Part shown: positions 48,801 to 61,200 of the stretch, piece after piece | Numbering within the stretch: the first letter of the stretch is position 1 | How the letters are laid out: every line of letters starts with the position of its first letter | Assembly: GCF_035582795.1 (NCBI RefSeq) | Contig: NC_134367.1 | Location: 116,026,062-116,090,061 of the forward strand | DNA: 64,000 bases | Reading direction: 5' to 3' | Origin: Mycteria americana | Lineage: Eukaryota > Chordata > Aves > Ciconiiformes > Ciconiidae | Program-made: the position numbers and the translations under genes | The notes under the pieces: generated by a model | Told to the model about the DNA's origin: nothing | The model's input: the letters and a program-made list of their open reading frames with translations, nothing else | The model's database searches: none

Positions 48801-51800
48801 TCTACAGGCCCAGGAGCATGTTGAGACCTTGACAGTGTTCTTGAGCTTCAGGTGGTACCTGGATTTGTAGCTGTCGAGTGTTGTGCAAGTCCAGTGGTTA
48901 TGTGCTGTTGACCTACTGTGAAAGCAATTGGTTACAAACAGCAGGGTGCTAGACTGAAAGTGGGTGCTGCGGGTGCCCTCTGAGGAGTGACTGCAGATCC
49001 AAGGGTGCCCGTAGTGCATTGCCCTGGTTGTGGCTCTCCACGGAGGACTCTGGAGAGCAGTGCTGGGGAGAACTGTCCTGCCACCTCTGTTACCAAGGAA
49101 ACAGTGGCTGCATTTCACAGCCGCTGAAGATTTTTTATTCCAGAGTAAAATATTAATTTCCAAACTGGAGCTGAATCAAGCTTCTTGGGCATGAGCATGC
49201 TGATCTTTTTGGCTGTGCCTGACCTCTTGGCTGAGTTGCAGCTAAATCTCAGATGTGAGTTTTCTGGCACTTTGGATCTCTGTCCAGCAGCTTTTTAAGT
49301 GTCTGAGGATGCTGAGATTTCAGGCAGGCTGCAGTACTTTGAGAGGACATTGGAAACAGGTCTTGGAAGTTCATCCCTTTCTGCTGAGCTCAGCTGGCTG
49401 TCTCTGCTCTGCCTATCTGCCCTTTTCCCAAGAGCCCATTCATTGGCTGTGCATGTTGTGTGTGTACACGGAGGTCCACAATAGATTACTCTGGTGAGGA
49501 GTACCAGCAGTGGTCCATGGTAAGATCTGCAAATGCTCTTACAACAAAGACATGGTTGGGCAGTATCTCACAGTAATACATTGTTTCATTGACCACAAAT
49601 ATTACTGTCATTAGTGTGAGGAGATTCTGTCTGCTTTAGCTGAGCATGAGAGAGCTGTTGATCATACTCTGATTGTACTCTGAAGGTCTGGCAATAACCT
49701 TCCCTAGCATCTCACTGTCTTCTGTGACTTTTACTGGGGACGGTACACTTGTGGTTGAGCAACTTGCTACTGACTGGTAATTTTAGGGAAGCCATGGATC
49801 CAAGAGCTGAGGAATCTTTTGGAGCAGGTTCTCATTGGAGCATCTTCTGGTCATTCTGAGCCATTGTCTGATCTCTGAGTCCTTCACTAAGATCACCTCC
49901 TAGGGTGAATCTGCAGGCTGTTCTTGCTCAGATACCTCATTAAGGACCTGTCTACCAAAGGAAAACAGGCTTAGCAGTCATGACTTGGCAGAGGGGCAGT
50001 TAAAGTTGTCCAACAACATAAGTCAAAGTATCATTTTCAGGAAGAGCACTGACTCTTGCACTCTGCATGGCCGCAGAAAAGGTGCTCTGTTCTCAGGGTT
50101 GTGCGTGGTGCCTCCTGTGTGTGCCAGGAAAGCAGTTACTAGTGCTGATATTGTGGAGGCAGCTGGTAGGTAGAAAACTGGCAAAAAGACCTTCTCTCTG
50201 CTGTCTTGGTTGCTAGGGGAGCACTGCTCAAAGGCTCTGCTGTGTCAATCTGTTTGCAGGGAGCAGCCCCCTGTGCTCCCCCCACCCCATCTCAAACTGC
50301 TGGGATTTTAATATGGTGCCTGTAAGTGACAGCAGTGGAGGCTGGCATGGCAGCATGTGCATGACAGAGGCCACTGAGTGCTGCAGTATCAGCACTATGG
50401 CTGTCTCCTGCTGTGGCCCTGTGCTCATCCAGCTGTCCTGCAAATGGTGGTATGCTGTGGCAGTCTCTTTGCACATCAGCAACTGAATGTGCTGCGGGAA
50501 CTCTGGAGGCTTTCTTGGAGGAAGGAAGGAGAGGATGTCTGGTGTAGCTGTGCATGTTCTGGGGAAGCTCTCTGCTGAAGAGTCTCTGTGTTAGTGTAAC
50601 TTCCTCCCACGTTTCTGGGAGCTGTATAGGTTCAGTAGTGTGTCTGACACTTTTCAGAGGCTGCCAAGCTCTGTATGCTCTTTCTCTCTCTCTAAGGCTA
50701 GAGAAATGGGAGGCTTGAGACAAAGTACCTTCAGTTAATGTGGCGTCAATGACTATGTTTCTTTGCCTGTCCCTTCTGATGTGATGGGCTAGTTCATAGA
50801 CGGAAGTTGTTTTCAGGGAAGGATTTTCCATCTGAGGGGGAATAACCTTGAGGATCACTGTGACAAATCAAGATTGCTTTGTCTCCCTTCTCATCCCTTG
50901 GTTGCAAGGCATGGTGGCTTTGCTATCTTTGTTCTGGTGGACAAGGTGGCACTAACAGTTCAGCCTCCCACAGAAGTGTTGGACACTGCATGGGCAGTGT
51001 CAGACAATTGAAGCTGGGATGCCAGTCATTTACTAAGAAACTCTGCTCTAAGAATGGTGGATTCTTTTATTTAAATAGTTTTGTATTTCTTGATTTAGAA
51101 GATGAAGTTCCTCTTGCAAAAGGGGTTGGGGTGTTTCAATACAAGAAGAATGGATGTGCATAACCACCGTTAGAGAAGTTTGAAACAAGAACATTAAATA
51201 AGGCTGGATTAAAGGTACTCTACAGCAAGGCCTTGCTGTAGTTCTGCTGGAACTGTGTTAAGAATCTGATATGTCTCTTCTTGGCAGAATATTGGTTTGG
51301 AGCCCTTGAAACTTTCCAGAGATCAGCATGGGTATTTAAAGTAGACATATTCCTTCATCCAGTTTCTTTTTGTGAAGTACCGGATGATATTAGACTTCTT
51401 CCCTTTCCTTAGAAAGAGGAATGTTGATGCTGAATCCCAGGAAAGTCATCAAGCATGGTTTAAGGAGTACATTCCGATCAGACTCTGACAGAAGCCATTG
51501 TGTGAGGCACTCTGGCAGCTGGAAACAAGTGATTGAGCTTACTGTGGCAATGGTCTGAACCAGCTGCAAGTTTTGATGAGCTCTACGGATTTTTTTATAT
51601 TCATGTTGTATGCACTGGTGCAGTAGCAAGCATTTTATTCTGTACCTATGCTTATGTCCCCCAGTGCCTTGGCTGTTCAGGCATGTTTATGTATAAGATC
51701 TGCCAGCCAGACCTTTTACTCTCCTGTCTTAAGAAGCTGGCAGTGGTAGTTCATAGTGCAGTGGAAAGTGAGGAGGAAATAACTGGGAAGAGAAAACATG

Positions 51801-54800
51801 TATTGTTCCAGACACTGGGAAAACGGAGCTCACTCATCAGCACTCTGCAGTTCAGCTCTAATCCATGAAATGCACAGTGCCTGCTCAGGCACCCAGGGCT
51901 GAGCTGGCAATGTGTTTGTTGCACAGGAGCTCTGGAGGCATGCAAATTCACGTGCTGAAATGGGTCACATTTCAGATGCTGCTCTCACAGCTACTTTGGC
52001 TGCCAGGGCTGGATGATGACCCTCTTGCACTGCAAATGTCCATCTCTGCTCTCAGAAATGAGAACCTGAAAACTGAAAGGGTGGAATGGTGAACCCACAG
52101 TTTGCCTTGGTGACCTCCCCTCCAAGGTGGTTGCTGTTGCCTCTTGTCAGCCCTCTTGCCTGCATTTTGCCTGTGCAAGGATCCAGCCAATTCGTAGAGA
52201 GGCTCTGAGCATTTGGAGAGGGACGACAACATTATAACATCTGCTAGAGGGCTCTTGGGGATGGGAGAGTGAGTGCTGCTGGGCCTCTCCTTCTCTGACC
52301 TCTGTGTATGGAGATGTGCATGAACAGAATGTGTTTAAATTTTCCATGGGGAAACATAGATGCCTGTCACATACAGAGCCCAGCTTGCATCAAGTGTTGC
52401 TAGCCCCTGTCTTTGCACTGCAGTATACGTGGGTGTTTGGGTGGGCTTGCATTGGTGACAGGGCTCAGAGGCTTCTGGTTCTCTCATGGTGTGGCTGTTC
52501 CTCCTGGGAAGTGCTGGCTGCTCACTCCCCTGCTCTTGAGGAGCTGCTTGCTAGCATGTGGAAGCTCATTGCAATTCAAGGGAAGTAGCTGAAACTTCTC
52601 TTCTTCTGGAAAAGTAGGTTGGGAAATCTGTCTCTCAGGAATGTCTGGAGGGAGAAAAGGGGATTTGATGAAGGCGATAAGAGCCCAGCACAATCCACCT
52701 CCATCTATTTTTATTGAAGAGCTTTGTGCCGTGAATGTAAATCATAAAGGCTTCTATAAAAATACCAGTTCCTGCTAGAGTAGCATCTGATGACCTGAGG
52801 TGCCAGTCCAAAGTGGGACCTTTGGGTCTGACTTCTCTGTGATCTTGGGCATCTCACTTTCCCTTTCTACACCCTGCCTTCTCATCTGAAACAAAGAGCA
52901 GTGCTGGGGGGTGTTGAGGAGGTGTGACTGAATGACCAGCAGCTTTGCTAAGTTGTGCAGTGGGATGGCAGGATGAGGTGAATCGTCTAAGCTCTAGTGA
53001 TCCATTATAGTAGCAAAAAAGAAGAGATGAGTACAAACAGCTGTGATTTAGCTAGTTGCTTTTCATCTAGAGGGGAAGAGCCAGGGGGGTGGTGTGTATG
53101 TGGAAGGATTGCTGTTGCTTGTCTTACACGACAGCAGTGGAAGGGAAATTTGGTCAGCCAAAGAAACGCTGGGTCTGGTTCAGACCAGGCTCAATGGGAG
53201 CTGAGCATTACTGTCAAACTTCGGGCACCTTGGCTGGCTTGAGTAGCTCTTGTTTGCACCCTTCATTCTCCCAACAAGAGTGTTTTGAGCCTGCTCAAAA
53301 TGGGTCTCTCTCCTCTTACCTGAGAGGTCTTCAAAGATGTGCAATTGTTGCTGTAGGACTCCTCTCAGATGAGTGCTCTGGTGGGAGGAACTTTTGCCAC
53401 TGCACGCTGATCTGCCTTCCCTCAGCACATCCCAGGCCAGCCGGCAGTGGGAGTGGTTCGCAGCAGGTTGGCCTTCCTCCCCATATCCGTCTTGTTTTCA
53501 TGGCTGTGTGTCATGTGCTGGAGACAAGAGCAGTGCCTGGTAAAGGGTGTTCGGACATACATTGCTCGCGGTCTGGTAAAGGTAGTCAAAGAGTCATGCT
53601 CGGCTGTGGGCATGCTTGCATTTGCATGGGCTGTATTTGTGCGTTGCTACACAAAGCAGCAGCTCGCAGGATGTACTTGCTTGAGCTTGAGCACAGCAGG
53701 AAGTGAAGTGTGGACATGGACAAGGAGGGGCTTATCTTGTGCCACTGGCTGGCGCAGTGACTTGCAGCCTGCAGAAGACATTGGGAAGTGTGGCATGGTA
53801 GCTCTTGTGTGTCTGAGGTTTTGCTACCTTGGAGATGGGCTTTTTAACAGCCTTCTGGACTTGCAGGGTATGGACTAACAAGTCTTGGAGGGCAGCAGTG
53901 TGTCCTGCTATAAGCTTGTACTGTACCCACGGCTCCTGTTTGGCCACAGTACAGTAGAACAAAAATGCTTTCCTTTTAAGAATGACTGTACTTATAGCAG
54001 TGTGTGCATAAGGCTGGACGGAGGAGGAGAAACCTTGTGAACAACAGCAGCCTCTTCTGTTGTAGTAGGTAGACTTGCCCTTGCATTGCTGAGGGCAATC
54101 AGCATTTAGGTAGGTCTAACCTGTCTCTTCCTCTTTGCAGATGTGCATAGCTGGTAGCTAAGTGGGTGCTGAGTTTTCTAGCTGCCTCAAATGTGAAAGA
54201 AATTTATTCAATGTTGCTGCTTCCAGTAGGTGCTGGTCCGCTTCCAAAACAGGAGAAGCCAGTTTGGCTTATGTTAGTGAGGCAGGTCAGGTTTTCATCA
54301 ACATTGATGGCTTTATGCTGTTCTCTGTGTATAGAATCGATTTTGGGTGGCGTGAGCAAGGGTTTCTCATGCTGCCAATTCTTAGCTCAGTAACTAGTCT
54401 TTGAATGTGGGAGTAATATGTGCCACGAAGACAACCTCAGTCTCCTGCTCTGCCAATACTTTGGGACTGAAGTCCAAATCTAGATCAAAAGCACTAAATG
54501 TGGGTGTCTTAAAATGCCAGACTCAGGTGGGGGCATAAATTTCAAGATGGAAGTGCCTCACCAGTTCATATCATAAAGGCATGTCCCAGGGAGAGAGGTT
54601 TGCTTCAGAAAACTCACTAGGACTTATTCTAAAAAAATTGAGCCAACAAAAAGAATCTTGTTTAGGCACAAGAAGATCAATGCATCTTCATGTTAATTGC
54701 TTCTGGCAATGTGCCCTCATCTGTGACTTCTGCCAGCGCAAATGCAATGGACTTCAAGCCTCCTTGACAGAGTTCAAGATCTGTATGCTGCTAATAGGAG

Positions 54801-55195
54801 TCCTCAGAGGCTTGGACAATAGTTGGATCCCTTGTCCCTTTTGGTGGTGAGAAGAGAAACATGCAAGGCTGTCAGACAACATAAACTTCCTTTCTTCAAA
54901 AGGGGTCAGAGCTGGAGTACCAAATGCTAATAGTAATGCTACTGCTACTGCCAGCAGACTCCCCGGGGCTCTGCTGCAGCCTTGCTTCTGGTTTCTTACC
55001 TTCTGGAGCATCTCAGCTATATGGAAAAAGAGTTATGTACCTTCTCACAGAAGCAGATTGAAGTTGGTAATCCGTCTCTGGAAAGTCCTTTACCACTTAC
55101 AGCATAGCTGTTGACAGCAGCATGGGCTCAGGATGATCACCAAGGTAAAGTGTACCCAATCACATGTGAACTCCCTGCGGTCTTTCCTTCTAGAG

Positions 55196-55214
55196 CCCTA
55201 TAAAAATTATAGGG
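55196..55214. repeat. Short AT-rich hairpin
   Basis: CCCTATAA and TTATAGGG form perfect eight-base arms around AAA. Confidence 0.85.
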
Positions 55215-58200
55215 TTATTCAGCATATTCATTTCTAGCTTCCTGTTTTAAAAGTGAGAGAGTGACTCACTTCATGTTTACTAGATTGAAAATTCACAAAT
55301 AATTAATCTGCTTTTGTATGGAAATGAAAGTTCCGTTAAAATCTGCAAAGTCAGTCCCTTAAAATTAGCTCACTAAAGCTACTTTAGATGTACTGGATTA
55401 TAAGAACATTCATCTAAACATGTTTTGTATAGAAAGCCCCGTTAATTGGATGGAGGATTATTATTCCTGAGTAGTCAGAAACCAATGGATTTTGTTCAGT
55501 GCCCTCCAAGAGTCTGGAGCTAGCAGATCTTATCGTATACACTCTCCCCTTTTACTTGGAGGTTCAAAGAGGAAGATCAGCTTTCTGCATTTTCAAGGTT
55601 CCAGTTGGGTTTCTCAACTCCGCAACTTGCCAATGAACTGAAGTGTTTCTTTTCCGTTTGCTCACGGTATTCTCTCTGTGCACCCAGGGCAGGAAACGGC
55701 TGTCAAGGCTGGGGCTAACACTCAGCTAACTCTGGTTCCAGATGTCAGTCTGCTGAGTTCCCTGTGCTCACTTTGAGTTCTTCACAGCTATGAAGCATTT
55801 TTACTACAAAAACTTTTTTTAAGTTCACAGAAAATAGTTTTTATTAGCTGTATAGTAGGATGATTGTTAAAATTTCAATGTACCTTTTAGGTGTATTTCT
55901 CTTTTCTAAAAGGTTTGAATAGAATATCTCAACTTTTGTGTCCACTCTAAGAAGTGCTGGCTTAGCTTTTATCTGCACATCTGCTTTGGAAGAAGGCCGT
56001 TACAGAGGAGATTAAATAGAAGAGCTTTTTGCAAACATTCTTGCTGCACTGAGGCTCAAGTGTAATGAAATCTGAAGGGAGACCCAGGATTGCTGAAGGA
56101 TGGAGGTTCTCAGCCCCGATGAATAGCCACTGTTGTGTGGTCCCCAGAAAGTGCACCCACCTGAAAAGTGTTAGTTGTGCATCCGTGACTGATGAATCTG
56201 GCCCGAGGTCTGGGCAGGACTGTGTATTTTATTAGCGAGGTCCGGTTTCAAAATCCTGGCCTGGAGGACTGTGCCCTGTGAACTGCAGGTCCTGGAAAGG
56301 TGATTTTCAAGGGCAGGTGCTGTGCTGCCCAGGACTTGCTATCTGACTTCCATTCATTCTTGGCTTCCCCAGAAGTAGCAGTTTGTGCCTACCGTGGTCC
56401 TGCTCTTGCAAGATGCTCTTGCCTCTTCTTCTGATGTGAACCTTCTTCCTTCCAATGATTGTGCTGTTTGTTTGTTCCCATCCTGTCCTTGCTGTCACCT
56501 TTCATCTCCTCTGATGACACAGACCATGGATGGATGCTGCCTAGAAGCCCCTTTGACACTGAATGTGAGTTGAATCACTTGGGATATGTGGGATAATTAG
56601 GTACGATTGTGTGCAGATGAGACAAAACAAGTTTCAGAAAAAGCTCACAAAAACCCTGTGCTGAACAAGGCTGATTTCTACATGCAGAGTATTCACTTTT
56701 GACTAGGGTATGATCAGATCAGCTTGTGCCTTGTGACAGTGCTGGAGAGTTAGTTGCTTCTAAGCAGGTAAATTTTGTCCCACAGCTAAGACATGTCTTG
56801 GCTCTGTGCTGCACATGCTTTGGCTGTTGCAATGTGAAGGATGGCAGGGTTGTATATATTCTTGATGAGGGCAGGATTAACTTCAGTGGGGTCCAATTTT
56901 AACTGACCTGTACATGCTTCTCTAATTACATGCTGATTTTAAGCAGGGATTATTCTTGTAAAGCTGTATTTAAATATGCCTTTGCAATTTTAGTGCATGT
57001 TAAAAAACCTAAACTAGTGCAGGCTTGGCATATACCCTTCATCAGGTAGAAGCCAGTTGTAGATAGCGTGCAATGGGTGCAGCTGAACCTACTGTGGCAG
57101 TTTGAAATCGCACTGTACAGCCTCACATGGGTGTTGACAGAGAAGTTCTGGCAAGCAGTGCAGTAGTTGGTTGTGGACCCCAGTAAGCAACTCTGCCTTT
57201 CCACTCAAAAGAACTGCAATGATTTCCTCTCTGGTTGAGTAGCGATGCTCTTCAGCCTTTCAAAAGCAAAAGCCTCCACCATCAATGGCTGATGCCTTGA
57301 AAGGGAGACCTCCAGACCTTCTTCCTTCTTTCAGTGTACAAACCTATTTTAATTCTTCCTGTTGCTAGTTCAGTTCCTGTGCTGTCTTTCCCCCTTGTAC
57401 AAAGCAGGGTTGACTGCACTCCAGGTCTGTAAAGACCCACATTGTTCTATATGGAATTGCTCATCACAAGTGGTTATTCCCTTTAAACAAGCATCTTTAG
57501 GTGTAGGTGACATCAGAGGACCTTGGTGGTATTTGCTTCTGTGGACAGGACCAAACTGTACTCCTGTTCCCTCAATGTGTCAGTGGACTTGGTACTGGAG
57601 CCAGCCCCAGTGATACTGCAAAATGGTTCTTCCAGACAGCATTGCCAGGGTTGCAGTGGATGAGAGGTGCACTTAAGATTGGGTGGGACTTCCCTGTATC
57701 GTGACATGGCTCTGGGGCATGCTGTGTTGGCTATGAGTGTATGTTGGTGGGGAGCTGATGGGGCCTAGCTTTTTTATCTACTGTAGGACACACTGGGCTG
57801 AATACGGGAATGTGTAGTGCAGGCATTGAGGGGAAGCATGCTATATCTGCAGTGATGGTGGTGGAACTGCTTCTCCTGTGTCAGGTTGGTCCAGAGAGCA
57901 GCTCTGAGCATCTCCCTCCCAGTAGCAGGCAGGACTGCTGCTGTTGGGCATCCCTCACCCTGCCAGTACTGGAGATATGGCTTGTGTTTGTGAGGCTAGG
58001 TGCTCTGAGCATGTCAGATGGTCTATGCAGCTTCCAGGATTCTGGGTAGTTGCTGGGTCAACAGCTATTGTGGACCTGTGTCTTCCCTCACCTCAGCCTC
58101 TGTGTCTCCATCCCCTCCACCACATCTGGGCTGATCCTGCCACCTGCCACTTACGATAAGGAGCAATGGTGATGCTCTGATGTAGAATCTCTGATTGATC

Positions 58201-61200
58201 TTTTATATCTTACACGAGGGAAGAGTAGGGTGATTGCACCCAAGAAATCACGCTAAAAAAAGACCCTGTGCTTTTGTACCTGGGTAGCAGTGCTCTTCAG
58301 CCTTCCTGGGGGAACAGCTTCCTCTGCCTCTTCTCTGTATGTGATTATCCCGAGGAAGGGATTCTCCTCTCCTTTGAACTGGCAGCCTATTTATAGCTGC
58401 AAACTGAGCACCAGTGAATATAACATGCTAGTAACAAGCTGATGAATGCTTTGGGGGCCTTGGCTTCTCTGGGTTTGTGTTTTGTTCTTGTTTATGCATA
58501 TTGCTGTTCATGCCCTTGGTAATTTGACTTGGTTTCATCTTTTAGATGCTTGCTTCTTGGCCCTGGGAACTGAAGATAGTGCGATCTACCCAGGCTGCTG
58601 TGCTGCCCCTCCCTTCGGGCATTAGGGTGGGTTGTCTGATCCCTTCACAGCATTTCTGTTAAGGAACTGCCAGATATTTCTGAACTAGGTTTTTCCTTTG
58701 AGTGGTACTCTATTGGTATATGTACAGATCCTGGGCCTTTAGTAAAGTTTGCTCCCCTGGTGGTGTTGTCCCTTGACTTTTGTCCTGTTAAAAATTGTAA
58801 CTGGCTAGAATTTCACAGTCACTTGCAGTCTTACTGCCTGCCCTTCTTAGCCACTTCCTCCATGTTAGGTAGAGTCAGATTCAGAGGTGTCCCCTCATGG
58901 CTGTTTTCAAAACTTTTCAGTATTATTCTGGGCTTGAGCTAGCTTTTATTTCTTTTGTAGCCTTCTTTTACAGTTTGATCAGTGAACCAAAAAAGCCACA
59001 TTTTTGTCTTGTCTGCTTCAGTTGGCTGGTGCAGAGCTGCCTGTGAGCCAGTCCCAAGTTATGTGCACTGGCATATGTTTTTGTAACAGGCTGTGTAGAA
59101 GAGCTGGGGACAACTAATTTCAGAAACATTTAACGACCTCCTGTATAAAGTTCAGAGTACTTAGAAAGAAAACAAGGACATTGCATCTGAACATACAGGT
59201 TTGACTTGGCCAACACATGCCCAGGTAACGGGCATAAAGGAGCGCCTCTGTTGCACCAGGTGGCTTTGTGTGCATGTATTGTGCAGGAAATCCTTCACTT
59301 CAGGCACAGATTCCCACATGTTTGTGGGAAGGATTGTATGATAAACCACCTGTCCCTTCATTTCCCGAGTTCTCTGATAGGTGCTCTGGTGCTCCAGTGA
59401 GCACTACAAAAAATGTGCTTTAAAGAGAATAAGTGGTTGGTAGAGTGTTGAATTTTTCATGTATGTTATGAATTCAAATTGTCTTAGCCAGGGTGTCTTT
59501 GGATGGCTGCATGTGCCTGGTGTGGCTGTAATACAGGATGTGGTGAGGAGTCACACCAAGTTATTCACAGACCCTTTTGCTAGACGAAATGTTTGTCATG
59601 ATAGCTCCTGGCTCTGCTTGCAGCTTGCTGAGATGCTGGATGGGCACAGTGATCCTTGGAAAGAATGTCCTGTCCACTGGGACAGAGTCTGGAAGTGAGC
59701 AGCTCCAGGTGCATGGAGTGTCATCTGCTTAGTCTGTGTGCTGCCTGCTGGAGCCCCCAGGGCCCTGTCAGCCTCTGAATAACTGTCTGATGCTGCTAAG
59801 CCCAAGCTGCAGCACCTTTGAGAGCAGGGACCATGCCTGATGGGCAGCCTGGTGGCCTGCTGGGAAATCTTGTGGTGACAGGTAGCATGAATGACTGCAG
59901 GCAGCAGTTGCCTGCATGCTTTGCCTGGAGAGGTCCTCAAGGGGAAACTGCCTTTGCTCTGGCCTGCTGTAGTTCAGGCTGCTCCCTGGACACAGATCCT
60001 CTACTTTTGCAGGGCAGCCAGTCCATGCTTCTCGATGCCTGCTCTCAGAGAGCCTGATTTTACAGGGGTGGACCTGAGCACAAGGCACTATTCTATTGCT
60101 GGGGTTTTCTAGTAAATACCATGGTACCCCTCAGCTAGGGATCTAGTGTGAGCCATAGCAATGTGTACAGCCTTCTCACTTCCACTCCAGCTGCATGGGT
60201 TGTGTGGCATCTCTGCCTCAGAAAAGCATGTGTGGTTGGGTGGAAACAGCCCAGAAGCTTTGGATTGCAGTGGTGTGAGAAGATGGATGTCTCAGCCAGG
60301 AGGGGCTATTTCTGAAGCTGACTGATGAGGAGAAGCAGTGCATACTAGAGTTTTTGCAGGCGTCTGTCCTAAAAGGAAAGCTGCTCTGCAGCACCAGGTA
60401 AGCTGCAGCTCCTTGCCATGTGGTGTGTAAGATAGCTCTGGTATGTCTGTGACAGGTTGGAGCAGCCAACACGGTCTTTCTAGGGTTTCCATTCCACCCT
60501 CTGGTCTTGCTTTTGACACTGAATGCGCAGAGTGATTGTTCTCCCATGATTTTAACAATTGTCCTTTCATAGCTCCCTCACTTTTCAGACAAGGGTCCTT
60601 GTGTTGCCTGTGGTCAGCACAGTGGCCTCACTGATCTAGATCAGTGGGTTAAGAGACCTGTGTATCAGAGAGGTTAAAAACCTGTTGGGAAACTCCATGC
60701 AGAAAATGTAAGCTCACTTTTAGTCAGCCTGGATCCCTTTTGCTTCTGCCTGGGAAGTAGTCCACAGAGACAGGGGTGGTGGGTGAAAAGCAGTGCTTTC
60801 AGCAGCACTGCAGTATGAAGGTACAGGTGGGTACCAAATTACAAACTGGTTAAAAGGAAAAAATTTAAAGCAAAACTGGTGGGGAAAGCTGTGAACAGAG
60901 GCTGAATACATCTGGGGAGACAGCACAGCAACTTTGTTAAAATAGCAGTGTTCCAGCCTGTGCAGATCCTGGGGATGATAATACTAGGTTAGGTAGGGCA
61001 TTTTTCTGTTGCTGACTTTTTCTAGCACAGAGCAGCATGACCAGACTGTAAAATGACATTGTGAGGTGCCAGGTTTGTATCTGACTTGAATCAGATTAAA
61101 TGTTAGCAGGAAAAAAATGTTGTTATGAAACATGAAGTTCCCAAGAGTATTTTAGTCTTTCCTCTTAGCTTTTGATCCTGTTGGGCAACTTCATTTAGTA

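Noticed and set aside
50292-50858. 188-codon minus-strand open frame in PACS intron 1
   Set aside because: It shows no known family, no promoter or poly(A) context, and mixed low-similarity content.
51700-51800. Peptide SCLKKLAVVV, considered as PACS exon 2 (SLTLKKLVVL)
   Set aside because: The similarity ends after a few residues; the next conserved PACS residues are missing and no matching splice acceptor phase follows from exon 1.
53089-53706. 205-codon plus-strand open frame in PACS intron 1
   Set aside because: No recognisable domain, codon bias or splice context; an overlapping frame of 143 codons is equally open. Length is at the upper edge of chance in 40 kb.
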